Positions 26,097 through 34,656 of a DNA stretch of 64,000 bases are shown in pieces. A program made the translations under genes and the position numbers. This DNA is from an uncultured Ruminococcus sp. (GTDB lineage: Bacteria > Bacillota > Clostridia > Oscillospirales > Acutalibacteraceae), in assembly GCA_902777275.1 (NCBI GenBank), contig CACYTI010000015.1, positions 1-64,000 of the forward strand, in the 5' to 3' direction. Below the pieces are notes generated by a model. The model made no database searches, was not told the origin of the DNA, and worked only from the letters and a program-made list of their open reading frames with translations. Every line of letters starts with the position of its first letter. The first letter of the stretch is position 1.

Positions 26097-29000
26097 CTAT
26101 TTAAAATAATTTACGCCGCTTTCAAAGATTTTCTGATCTTTCTCAAACGGAACGTTTTTGTAGAGGTTTTCGCCCTTGCGTTCGCTGTGACCCATTTTGC
26201 CGAGCACTCTGCCGTCGGGCGAGGTGATACCCTCGATAGCGCACACCGAACCGTTTATGTTGTATGCGATGCTGCCGGAGGGCTTGCCGTCCAAATCGAC
26301 ATACTGCGTAGCAATCTGACCGTTTGCCGCAAGCGCCTTTACGGTTTCGAGGTCAGCCATAAAGCGTCCCTCGCCGTGAGAAACGGGGATAGCGAACACG
26401 TCGCCCGCGTTTACGCCTGCGAACCACGGGGATTTTACCGAGGTGACGCGGGTATAAGCCATGTGCGAGATGTGTCTGCCGACCGTATTGAAGGTGAGGG
26501 TCGGGTCTGTGGGCTTCAGGTCGCGGATCTCGCCGTAGGGTACAAGTCCTAACTTGATAAGCGCCTGGAAGCCGTTGCAGATTCCGAGCATAAGACCGTC
26601 GCGGTTTTTGAGCAGGTCGTTGACAGCTTCGGCAACACGGGGGTTGCGGAAGGTCGTCGCGATGAACTTGCCGGAGCCGTCGGGCTCGTCGCCGCCTGAG
26701 AAGCCTCCGGGCAGCATGATCATCTGAGAGGTTTTTATAATGCTTTCCATGCGCTCTATTGTTTCCTCGATACCCTGCTGCGTGAGGTTCTTTACGATGA
26801 GCATTTCAACCTCGGCGCCCGCCTTTTCAAACGCGCGCGCGGTGTCTACCTCGCAGTTTGTGCCCGGGAACACGGGAATGAACACCTTCGGCTTAGCTGT
26901 TTTAATTACGGGAGAGGAAACGCTTCTCTCTGTGTAAAGCGGAGCGTCAACGGCGATTTCGGGGCATTCCGCCTGCATCGGGAACACCTTTTCGAGCGGA
27001 GCCGTCCAACTGTTGATGAAAACGCGGAGAGGAACGGATTTTTCGCCCATCGTTACGCTGCCGTCGTCGGTGACAACGCCCAAATCATAGTAAAGTATGT
27101 CGCCCCCGGGCTGTGCTCCATCGGCAAGCTCTATAATAAGGGAGCCTGAGAGGGGAGCGAAAAGCTCGCGGTTTGTAAGCTCTTTGGCAAATTTAAAGCC
27201 GAGCAGGTTGCCAAAGCAAGCCTTGCATACGCTCGCGGCGGCGCCGCCTTCTTTTACAACAGAAGCGGAAAGCACCTTGCCCGCGTCCGCAAGGGCGTAA
27301 ATAGATTTATATACATTTACAAGCTTGTCCCATTCGGGCATAAGGGTCTCCTTGTTTTCGGGAACGGGAACGTAAATGACCCTTGAACCTGCCTTTTTGA
27401 ATTCGGCGGAGATAGTTTTGCTTGCCTTGCTCATCGCGACGGCAAAGCTTACAAGGGTTGGCGGCACGTCTATATCCTCAAAGGAGCCGGACATACTGTC
27501 CTTGCCGCCGATAGAGGGCAGACCGAGTTTGAGCTGTGCCTGCATAGCGCCCAAAAGCGCGGCGGCGGGCTTGCCCCAGCGAGAGGGAACGTCTTTGAGT
27601 CTTTCAAAATACTCCTGGAAGGTCAGCCTTGCGGTGAGCGGGTCGGCTCCCAACGCAAGGAGCTTTGAGGCTGATTCAACAACGGCGTAGGCCGAGCCGT
27701 GGAACGGGCTCCAGCGCGACACGCCCGGAATATAGCCGTAGCTCATAACGGTGGCGTCGTCGGTCTCTCCCTTTTCAAGCGGTATCTTCGCCGCCATAGC
27801 CTCCTGCGGAGTGAGCTGCGTCTTTCCGCCGAACGGCATTATGACCGTAGCTGCGCCGATCGAAGCGTCAAAGCGTTCGGACAGACCGATCTGCGAGCAC
27901 ACGTTCAGCCTGCCGAGATTTTTTACCAGGGCTTCCTCAAACGGCAGATCCTCGAGCTCAGCGGGGCAAGCCTCGCGGTAGCAGTCCTCCGCCTTCGGAG
28001 CCGCGATATACGCCTTTGCCGTCTGGGTAACGCCGTTTGTGTTGAGGAACGCGCGGCTGAGATCGACAATTTTGTCTCCGCGCCAGTTCATGGTGAGGCG
28101 CGGGTTTTCGGTGACGACCGCAACGGCGGTCGCTTCAAGGTTTTCTGTCGCCGCGTATTCGATGAATTTATCAACATCGGCTTTGTCTAACACGACAGCC
28201 ATTCTCTCCTGAGATTCGGAGATTGCAAGCTCCGTGCCGTCAAGTCCGTCATATTTCTTTGTGACCTTGTCGAGGTCAACGGTAAGGCCGTCGGCAAGCT
28301 CGCCTATCGCGACGCACACGCCGCCCGCGCCGAAGTCGTTGCAGCGCTTGATTAGCTTTGCGACGTTTGAGTTGCGGAACAGACGCTGTATCTTGCGCTC
28401 GGTGGGAGGATTGCCCTTCTGCACCTCGGCTCCGCAGGTTTCAATGGAGCTTTCGGTGTGAGCCTTTGACGAGCCCGTTGCGCCGCCGCAGCCGTCGCGT
28501 CCCGTCCGTCCGCCGAGCAGAACGATAACGTCGTCGGGAGCGGGGGTCTCTCTTATAACGTTTTCTTTGGGAGAAGCGCCTATGACCGCGCCGATCTCCA
28601 TTCGCTTGGCTACATAGCCCTTGTCGTAAAGCTCAACGACCTGACCCGTCGCAAGTCCGATCTGGTTTCCGTAGGAGCTGTAGCCGTTCGCCGCTCCCGT
28701 GGTGATCTTGCGCGAGGGCAGCTTGCCGTGCATCGTCTTGTCAAACGGTGTCGTGGGGTCGCCCGAGCCGGTGACGCGCATAGCCTGATAAACATAGGCG
28801 CGTCCCGAAAGCGGATCGCGGATAGCTCCGCCGAGGCAGGTAGCCGCTCCGCCGAAGGGCTCTATCTCGGTGGGGTGGTTGTGGGTCTCGTTCTTGAACT
28901 GAACAAGCCATTTTTCGGTTTTGCCGTCTATCGTCACGGGAACCTCTATCGAACAGGCATTTATTTCCTCGCTCTCGTCCAGGTCGGGTATCATGCCCTT

Positions 29001-29864
29001 CTTTTTGAGCGATTTCATTCCCATGAGCGCCATATCCATGAGCGAAACGATCCTGTCGGAGTTCTCGCCGTAAACCTCGTCGCGTGTGGCGTAGTATTCC
29101 TTTAAAGCGTCCTCGATAACGCCGCCGAGCGCAGCTTTTTCGATCTCGATCTCGCTGAGTCTTGTCAAAAATGTGGTGTGGCGGCAGTGATCCGACCAAT
29201 AGGTGTCGATAACGCGAAGCTCCGTAACGCTCGGGTCGCGGTGTTCCTCGTCGCGGAAGTAGTCGCGGCAGAATTTGAGGTCGTCGAGAGTCATCGCAAA
29301 GCCCATCGAGCCGTAATAATCCGCCATTTCGTCATCGCTCCAGCCGATGAAGCCCTCAACCCGCTTTACGTTTTCGGGAACGGGAGTTTCCATGTCGAGA
29401 GTATCGGGCTTTTCAAGCGAAGCCAAGCGGCTCTCAACGGGGTTGATAAGATAGTTTTCGATTTTTTCCTGATCCGCGTCGGTCAGGTCGCCCTTTAAGC
29501 AGATGACGCGCGCAGTCAGCACCTTGCAGCGCTCGCCCTGAGTGAGAAGCTGAACGCACTGCTCGGCGGAGTCGCCGCGCTGGTCGTACTGCCCGGGCAG
29601 ATACTCCATGGCAAACACGCGCCAGCCGTCCTCAACGGGAAGCGTCTCCTCGTAAATAACATCGGCGTTCGGCTCGGACAGAACGACGTGCTTTGCCCGC
29701 TCGTACTCCTCGGGGGTCAGCCCCTCAATGTCGTAGCGGACTATATATCTGAGGTCGGTGACGGACATCATACGCAGGTTGTGGCGGATATCCCAAAGGA
29801 TATGCTTCGCCTCAACGTTGAAGCCGTCGCGTTTTTCAACAAATATTCTGATTACATCTGACAT
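26097..29864 (-). CDS. purL: Phosphoribosylformylglycinamidine synthase (single-chain)
   Basis: Fourth step of purine synthesis: FGAR, glutamine and ATP to FGAM. It is the large 1255-residue form found in many Clostridia, carrying both domains on one chain. The synthase part shows KNETHNHPTEIEPFGGAATC and the repeated AIRS-like half, RGGRTGRDGCGGATGSSKAH-type loops and SIGGKDSMSGSF. The C-terminal glutaminase domain shows VFIPVFPGTNCE, GGFSGGDE, the nucleophile loop LGICNGFQAL and PVSHGEGRF. GGAGGCTG ribosome site. No other pur gene is present in the window. Confidence 0.97.
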   Translation of the reverse strand: MSDVIRIFVEKRDGFNVEAKHILWDIRHNLRMMSVTDLRYIVRYDIEGLTPEEYERAKHVVLSEPNADVIYEETLPVEDGWRVFAMEYLPGQYDQRGDSAEQCVQLLTQGERCKVLTARVICLKGDLTDADQEKIENYLINPVESRLASLEKPDTLDMETPVPENVKRVEGFIGWSDDEMADYYGSMGFAMTLDDLKFCRDYFRDEEHRDPSVTELRVIDTYWSDHCRHTTFLTRLSEIEIEKAALGGVIEDALKEYYATRDEVYGENSDRIVSLMDMALMGMKSLKKKGMIPDLDESEEINACSIEVPVTIDGKTEKWLVQFKNETHNHPTEIEPFGGAATCLGGAIRDPLSGRAYVYQAMRVTGSGDPTTPFDKTMHGKLPSRKITTGAANGYSSYGNQIGLATGQVVELYDKGYVAKRMEIGAVIGASPKENVIRETPAPDDVIVLLGGRTGRDGCGGATGSSKAHTESSIETCGAEVQKGNPPTERKIQRLFRNSNVAKLIKRCNDFGAGGVCVAIGELADGLTVDLDKVTKKYDGLDGTELAISESQERMAVVLDKADVDKFIEYAATENLEATAVAVVTENPRLTMNWRGDKIVDLSRAFLNTNGVTQTAKAYIAAPKAEDCYREACPAELEDLPFEEALVKNLGRLNVCSQIGLSERFDASIGAATVIMPFGGKTQLTPQEAMAAKIPLEKGETDDATVMSYGYIPGVSRWSPFHGSAYAVVESASKLLALGADPLTARLTFQEYFERLKDVPSRWGKPAAALLGAMQAQLKLGLPSIGGKDSMSGSFEDIDVPPTLVSFAVAMSKASKTISAEFKKAGSRVIYVPVPENKETLMPEWDKLVNVYKSIYALADAGKVLSASVVKEGGAAASVCKACFGNLLGFKFAKELTNRELFAPLSGSLIIELADGAQPGGDILYYDLGVVTDDGSVTMGEKSVPLRVFINSWTAPLEKVFPMQAECPEIAVDAPLYTERSVSSPVIKTAKPKVFIPVFPGTNCEVDTARAFEKAGAEVEMLIVKNLTQQGIEETIERMESIIKTSQMIMLPGGFSGGDEPDGSGKFIATTFRNPRVAEAVNDLLKNRDGLMLGICNGFQALIKLGLVPYGEIRDLKPTDPTLTFNTVGRHISHMAYTRVTSVKSPWFAGVNAGDVFAIPVSHGEGRFMADLETVKALAANGQIATQYVDLDGKPSGSIAYNINGSVCAIEGITSPDGRVLGKMGHSERKGENLYKNVPFEKDQKIFESGVNYFK

Positions 29865-29955
29865 GATTTCAGCCTCCGTAAAAAATATTATGGATTCAGT
29901 ATAGCATATTATTTATCTGTTTTATTTCATATAAAGAAATAACTGTATTTTTGCA

Positions 29956-29994
29956 TTTGCAGTGGGGCGCACCCGCGTGCGCGCCAGTGAACCG
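29956..29994 (+). repeat. 39-bp direct repeat, left copy (phage fragment boundary)
   Basis: Identical to 31625-31663. It contains a GC-rich hairpin (GGCGCAC/GTGCGCGCC) related to the one near 50690. The phage-derived reading frame resumes immediately after it. Confidence 0.9.
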
Positions 29995-30647
29995 GAATAA
30001 GCATTGACGGCAGGAAGGGCGTTGATGTGAGCTTCGGGAAGCCCAAAACCTATACTGAAAGTGGAATCAGCGGTAAAAGACTACACAATACAAGTGAAAA
30101 CAAGGTTGATTTGGAATATATAAAATCAAGAGAATACCATGATAAATTTAAAACTATTACAAATAATCAAGCTGTCAATGAACAAATCTACAAACAATCA
30201 AAGGCTTTTTTGACACATAGGAATGGTACTAATTACGAAAATATTTGTTTAATTGATAACAAAACGGGTAGAATCGTTGCACTGCAAAATGATTCTCAAA
30301 ATGATTTTGACGTTGGTGATTATAATAAAAAGATGAAAGATGCAATAAAAAATAATCCACCGTATTCTTTGATATCTTTACATAATCACCCTACCAATAA
30401 CCCCCCAACAGGAAGCGACATAGTTTCTAATGGATCCAACAAATATCAACTTAGTGTTGTAGTAACACACAACGGAAAGGTTTTTTCATATAAAGCAGGG
30501 AACAAGCCGTTCACAGCATATTCTTTTGGTATGAGGGTTGACAAATACCGAGGAAATAAATATAATTTAAGTGAATATGAAGCTATTATTCAAACTTTAA
30601 AAGACTATACTGAACAGTATGGAATTGAATGGAGAGAATTTGTATGA
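29995..30647 (+). pseudogene. Phage minor head protein, C-terminal fragment with JAB-like domain
   Basis: The frame is open from just after the repeat (GISIDGRKGVDVSFGKPKTY); a GTG at 30027 could start translation. The product ends with a JAB/RadC-like metal-binding segment: ENICLIDNKTGRIVAL, then SLHNHPTNNPPTGSD, matching the HxH...SxxD-type pattern loosely. In many Clostridial phages the minor head (SPP1 gp7-like) protein carries an extra C-terminal domain of this sort. The N-terminal head-protein domain is lost at the repeat. Its TGA overlaps the next ATG. Confidence 0.7.
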
Positions 30648-30778
30648 AAACCCAATCTTTTTATTATGACGGGCACTATATTGATTCTGGTGAATCACAA
30701 GAAGAAAGAAATCTGCTTGATAAAAAAGCTCAGGAAGAATGCGAAAAACTAACGAGTTGGAACGATGTTGAAATATAA
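30644..30778 (+). CDS. 44-residue acidic phage protein
   Basis: Starts by ATGA overlap with the JAB-domain fragment. The product is hydrophilic (MKTQSFYYDGHYIDSGESQE, ERNLLDKKAQEECEK). The tight coupling to a JAB/toxin-like domain would fit a small partner or immunity peptide, but that is speculation. Confidence 0.5.
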   Translation: MKTQSFYYDGHYIDSGESQEERNLLDKKAQEECEKLTSWNDVEI

Positions 30779-30798
30779 TGTTTTTATAGGAGAATCAT

Positions 30799-30903
30799 AT
30801 GTTATACAAAAAATGCCCAAAATGTAGCAAGGGAAAGAAGAATAAAAAGCTAAACCGCTCCCAAGTGATTGAGGGCGGTTTTCTCATACCCAAAACTCAA
30901 TAA
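30799..30903 (+). CDS. 34-residue zinc-knuckle peptide (phage)
   Basis: ATAGGAGAATC ribosome site. MLYKKCPKCSKGKKNKKLNR contains one CPxC pair and a basic stretch. The 3' half overlaps a hairpin (AACCGC / GCGGTT), so the frame could also be the 5' leader of a decayed gene. Low certainty. Confidence 0.35.
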   Translation: MLYKKCPKCSKGKKNKKLNRSQVIEGGFLIPKTQ

Positions 30904-30945
30904 TCAAAGCACTATGCAGTCAAATGCACGGTGCTTTTTTTATAT
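30855..30945 (+). terminator. Two terminator-like hairpins before the scaffold gene
   Basis: AACCGCTC against GAGGGCGGTT followed by TTC, then AAAGCAC against GTGCTTT followed by TTTTT at about 30906-30942. They fall between the head and scaffold genes, as in related Clostridial phages. Confidence 0.6.
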
Positions 30946-31028
30946 CCAAATCACCCCGGCGGAGGTTATCCGTCTTACTTTCAAACCGCAGGCGAAGCGG
31001 AATACAAATCACGCGGAAAGGATAAAGC

Positions 31029-31589
31029 ATGAAAAATATACACGAAATCTTAAAGAGCGTCGGGCTTGAAGTACCCGCAGACAAAAAAGCCGATTTCGAC
31101 AAAGCGGTGCTTGAAAACTACAAAACCGCCGCCGAAACCGAAAAGCTCAGAACCGCGCGCGACAACTACAAGACCCGGCTCGACACGGCGACCGAACAGC
31201 TCAAAGCGTTTGAAGGTGTGAATGTGGACGACCTGCAGGGCAAAATCACAACGCTGAATCAACAGCTTGCCGATCAGAAAGCCGATTTTGAAAAGCAGCT
31301 CGCCGACCGAGACTTTGATGACCTTCTCAACGGCGCTATTTCCGGCAGCAAGGCGAAGAACGTCAAGGCGGTGCGCGCTCTGCTCGACCTTGAAGCTATA
31401 AAGGCGAGCAAGAACCAGTCCGCCGACATCGAAGCCGCGCTCAAAAAGGTCAAAGAAGAAAACGATTATCTTTTCACCTCCGACGAACCTATCGACAACC
31501 CCGGTTTCACAGGGGGAACGGGCGGCAAACAGGGCGCAAATGAAGATATGATGCGCTCTATTATGGGCTTGCCGCCCGAAAAATCATAA
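31029..31589 (+). CDS. Phage scaffold protein (GP20-like)
   Basis: 186 residues and complete. Begins MKNIHEILKSVGLEVPADKK, continues with a long charged coiled coil (RDNYKTRLDTATEQLKAFEG, ITTLNQQLADQKADFEKQLA) and a short C-terminal region GGKQGANEDMMRSIMGLPPE. This pattern matches the phage minor structural protein GP20/scaffold family that assists capsid assembly. It retains its AAAGGAT ribosome site. The capsid gene that should follow is truncated at codon 4, so the protein has no partner here. Confidence 0.85.
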   Translation: MKNIHEILKSVGLEVPADKKADFDKAVLENYKTAAETEKLRTARDNYKTRLDTATEQLKAFEGVNVDDLQGKITTLNQQLADQKADFEKQLADRDFDDLLNGAISGSKAKNVKAVRALLDLEAIKASKNQSADIEAALKKVKEENDYLFTSDEPIDNPGFTGGTGGKQGANEDMMRSIMGLPPEKS

Positions 31590-31613
31590 TCAAAGAAAGA
31601 AGGTCTAATATTT

Positions 31614-31624
31614 ATGGCTAACAG
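31614..31624 (+). pseudogene. First codons of a capsid gene, cut by the repeat
   Basis: ATGGCTAACAG, with AGAAGGTC upstream, encodes MAN(S), the usual start of a phage major capsid protein after a GP20 scaffold gene. The 39-bp repeat begins in the next base and the frame then reads through non-phage sequence. Confidence 0.55.
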
Positions 31625-31663
31625 TTTGCAGTGGGGCGCACCCGCGTGCGCGCCAGTGAACCG
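31625..31663 (+). repeat. 39-bp direct repeat, right copy
   Basis: Identical to 29956-29994, same orientation. It forms the right boundary of the phage fragment; non-phage sequence follows. Confidence 0.9.
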
Positions 31664-31781
31664 AGGCTGTCTTCATGTCCGTTTGTCGATGTCATTCCAC
31701 ACTCCGCGCTTCCCGGCTGTTCAACAGAAATCACAAAAAAATCAGCAAAAAAAAGCATTTTTTGACATTTCACAATTTGGG

Positions 31782-31809
31782 TTGACATCGGGCAAAAAAG
31801 TGTTATAAT
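31782..31809 (+). promoter_or_regulatory. Promoter of the exopolysaccharide locus
   Basis: TTGACA (31782-31787), 16-base spacer, TATAAT (31804-31809), 72 bp before the first start codon. A second TTGACA lies at 31762. Confidence 0.85.
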
Positions 31810-31880
31810 ACAATGGAATACATATGTTGCAAACACAGAAAAACATTAATTATTTTACAAACGAGAGGGTTTAGTGCTTA

Positions 31881-32651
31881 ATGGAAAAGACGTCTAAAGC
31901 AAGTAAACACAAGGTAAAAACCGGCGGAAAAAGAGAATTCAATCCGGCGCTCATGCTCAAGGCAGTGTGGAAAAAGCTGTGGCTTGTTATTCTTATCGGG
32001 GTGATCGCGGGCGCGGTTACCTTTGTCGGCGTGAAATTCTTAGTTACCCCAACATACCGCTCTTACTTTACCGCTTACATCAACAACAAAAAGGATGTGG
32101 ATCTGTCATCTATCACCGGCTCTGACGTAAAGGCGTCTCAGGCTCTGGTGCGCACGTACTCCGAGATCATGACGAGCCGCTATGTCCTCAAAGAGGCAGC
32201 CGCGTCGATCAATCTTGACAGCAACTACGCCACAGTCAAAAAGCTTGTCAGCACAAGTGTCAACAACGAAACGGGTATCATCACCGTAAACGTTGACACC
32301 GACAGCCCGCAGAAGTCCTTTGATTTGGCTAAGGCTATCGAGGAAACGACGCTTATTTACACCGCCAACATAGTGGACGGAAGCTCCATGAAGATCATTG
32401 ACCACCCGTTCCTGCCCACAAGCATTTACAAGCCCAATTACATCAGGCTTTCGCTGCTGGGAGCGGTCGCGGGAATGATTTTGATCGTTCTTATCATCTG
32501 TATCAGACAGTTCTTCAACGACAAGGTGACAAACGAGGAAGAGCTTGAGGATCGCTACTCCATCCCGATCGTGGGCGTTATCCCCGACATGATAAATACA
32601 GACAAGCACAACAAGGGCGGATATTATTACTACCGCACCGAGGAACAATAA
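31881..32651 (+). CDS. Wzz/YveK-type polysaccharide chain-length protein
   Basis: 256 residues. Two membrane helices bracket an extracytoplasmic domain: KLWLVILIGVIAGAVTFVGV at about 33-53 and LSLLGAVAGMILIVLIICI at about 192-212. The external part starts FLVTPTYRSYFTAYINN, typical of CpsC/YveK proteins that regulate chain length and couple to a tyrosine kinase. The C-terminal cytosolic tail contains DRYSIPIVGVIPDM. No BY-kinase gene follows. It is the first gene of the exopolysaccharide operon and has a strong promoter. Confidence 0.85.
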   Translation: MEKTSKASKHKVKTGGKREFNPALMLKAVWKKLWLVILIGVIAGAVTFVGVKFLVTPTYRSYFTAYINNKKDVDLSSITGSDVKASQALVRTYSEIMTSRYVLKEAAASINLDSNYATVKKLVSTSVNNETGIITVNVDTDSPQKSFDLAKAIEETTLIYTANIVDGSSMKIIDHPFLPTSIYKPNYIRLSLLGAVAGMILIVLIICIRQFFNDKVTNEEELEDRYSIPIVGVIPDMINTDKHNKGGYYYYRTEEQ

Positions 32652-32676
32652 AACCGAATGGAATTGAGGCAGCAAC

Positions 32677-33741
32677 ATGATCAAAACGCCCGTTGAGCTT
32701 AACGGCAAGGCTATACTCGTTACCGGCTCGCCCGGTTTTATCGGAGCTAATCTTGTGATAAGGCTTCTTTCGGAGCTGACGTCGGGCACCGTGGTCTCGC
32801 TCGACAATATGAACGATTATTACGACGTCAGACTAAAAGAATGGCGGCTCGCGCAGATCGAAAAGGCTGCGGAGGCATCGCCCGTTGACCACGTTTTTGT
32901 AAAAGGCTCCATAGCCGACAGGGAGCTGCTCGACGGTTTGTTTGACCGTTACGGCTTCGACGTCGTCGTTAATTTGGCGGCGCAGGCGGGAGTGCGCTAC
33001 AGCATAGACCACCCCGACGTTTACATCGAGTCGAATTTGATCGGCTTTTACAATATTCTTGAGGCGTGCCGCCGCAATCCGGTGGAGCACTTGGTTTACG
33101 CCTCGTCCTCGTCGGTGTACGGCGGAAACAAAAAAATCCCGTTCAGCACAGAGGACATGGTTGACAACCCCGTTTCGCTTTACGCCGCCACAAAAAAGAG
33201 CAACGAGCTGCTTGCTCACGCTTATTCAAAGCTGTATGATATCCCGTCCACGGGGCTTAGGTTCTTCACCGTTTACGGACCTGCGGGCAGACCCGATATG
33301 TTTTACTACAGCGCCACCGAAAAGCTTTCCGCCGGAAAAACGATTCAAATATTCAACTACGGCAACTGCAAACGCGACTTCACATATATCGACGACATAG
33401 TAGAGGGTGTTTTCCGCGTCATGCGCGGAGCGCCGAAAAAGGAAAAGGGAGAGGACGGGCTTCCCGTGCCGCCCTACGCCGTGTACAATATAGGCGGCGG
33501 ACAGCCCGAAAACCTGCTTGATTTTATATCTGCGCTTCAGGAGGAGCTTGTAAGTGCGGATATTCTTCCCGCGGACTACGACTTTGAGGGTCACAGAGAG
33601 CTTGTCGGTATGCAACCGGGCGACGTTCCCGTAACCTACGCCGACGCCCGGGGGCTTGAACGCGACTACGGCTTCACCCCGACCATCGACATAAGAACCG
33701 GTTTAAGGGCGTTCGCGCAGTGGTACAGGGAATATAATTAA
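32677..33741 (+). CDS. NAD-dependent epimerase/dehydratase (UDP-glucuronate 4-epimerase-like)
   Basis: 354 residues, extended short-chain dehydrogenase. The NAD-binding loop is VTGSPGFIGANLVIRLL, the catalytic Ser is in YASSSSVYGGN and the catalytic pair is YAATKKSNE (Tyr-x3-Lys). The following GLRFFTVYGPAGRPDM and YGNCKRDFTYIDDIVEG strongly resemble UDP-glucuronate 4-epimerases. It would supply UDP-galacturonate or a related sugar nucleotide to the glycosyltransferase encoded next. Confidence 0.88.
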   Translation: MIKTPVELNGKAILVTGSPGFIGANLVIRLLSELTSGTVVSLDNMNDYYDVRLKEWRLAQIEKAAEASPVDHVFVKGSIADRELLDGLFDRYGFDVVVNLAAQAGVRYSIDHPDVYIESNLIGFYNILEACRRNPVEHLVYASSSSVYGGNKKIPFSTEDMVDNPVSLYAATKKSNELLAHAYSKLYDIPSTGLRFFTVYGPAGRPDMFYYSATEKLSAGKTIQIFNYGNCKRDFTYIDDIVEGVFRVMRGAPKKEKGEDGLPVPPYAVYNIGGGQPENLLDFISALQEELVSADILPADYDFEGHRELVGMQPGDVPVTYADARGLERDYGFTPTIDIRTGLRAFAQWYREYN

Positions 33742-33796
33742 TAAAAATACCGGCAGTATAAAGATTTTTCTTTCGGTATAAAAGAGGGGAAAGATA

Positions 33797-34636
33797 ATGA
33801 GCGAAAACTACTCGGTTTTAATGTCCGTATACAAAAAAGAAAACCCGAATTTCCTTCGCGTTTCGATGAACAGTATGTGGGAACAAACGGTTCCGACAAA
33901 CGATTTTGTTCTGATGTGCGACGGTCCGCTTACGCCCGGACTCGACAAGGTGATAGCCGAAATGGAAAAGGCTCACCCCGGCACACTCCGCGTTATCCGA
34001 TTTAAGGAGAACAGGGGTCTCGGCTACGCCCTTCAAACAGGCGTAAAGGAATGCAAAAACGAGCTTATCGCGAGAATGGACAGCGACGATATAAGCTGCC
34101 CCGACCGCTGCGAAAAGGAGCTTGCGGTTTTTGCCGAAAACCCCGACATTTCGATCTGCGGCAGCCTTATAGAGGAATTTTCCGAAGCCGACCCCGAAAC
34201 CTTTATGCCGCTTTCTTTTATCAGCAAGCGCGTGGTTCCCGAAACTTACGAGGAAATATGCGAGTTTGCGAAAAGCCGCAACCCGTTCAACCACCCGTCG
34301 GTAATGTATAAAAAAGCCGATGTGCTTGCAGCGGGAAATTACCAGGATATCAGATATATTCAGGACTATTATTTGTGGGTACATATGCTTATAGCGGGCT
34401 TTAAGGGCAGCAACATTCAGGAGCCGCTTGTTTGGATGAGAGCCGACAGCAACCTTTACAAAAGGCGCAGCGGCAAGCTTTACAGAGAAATACAGTTCAA
34501 TCTGTTTAAATATATGAAGGAGCAGGGCTTTATCACCAAAAAGCAATACATCAAGTCCTGTGCGCTCAGGGCGGGCTCATCGGTAGCGCCCAACGGAGTA
34601 AGACAGTTTGTGTTTAAAAAAGTGCTGAGGAAGTAA
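33797..34636 (+). CDS. Family 2 glycosyltransferase
   Basis: 279 residues, GT-A fold. SVLMSVYKKENPNFLRVSMN at the start, FVLMCDGPLTPGLD for nucleotide-sugar contact and the metal-binding ARMDSDDIS (DxD) are visible. There is no membrane anchor. It is the only glycosyltransferase within the locus, so other sugars must be added by enzymes encoded elsewhere. GAGGGGAAAG ribosome site. Confidence 0.9.
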   Translation: MSENYSVLMSVYKKENPNFLRVSMNSMWEQTVPTNDFVLMCDGPLTPGLDKVIAEMEKAHPGTLRVIRFKENRGLGYALQTGVKECKNELIARMDSDDISCPDRCEKELAVFAENPDISICGSLIEEFSEADPETFMPLSFISKRVVPETYEEICEFAKSRNPFNHPSVMYKKADVLAAGNYQDIRYIQDYYLWVHMLIAGFKGSNIQEPLVWMRADSNLYKRRSGKLYREIQFNLFKYMKEQGFITKKQYIKSCALRAGSSVAPNGVRQFVFKKVLRK

Positions 34637-34656
34637 ATGGATTGGGAGATATATAA

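Larger units (their letters stand above)
29995..31624 (+). mobile_element. Prophage head-gene remnant (1630 bp)
   Basis: Bounded exactly by the two 39-bp repeats. It contains, in phage order, the 3' part of a minor head protein gene, two very short frames, hairpins, a complete scaffold (GP20-like) gene and the first four codons of what is probably a capsid gene. Base composition is AT-richer than its neighbours in the first part. Both terminal genes are cut at the repeat boundaries, which shows that the fragment was left by recombination between repeats, or acquired that way. Confidence 0.85.
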
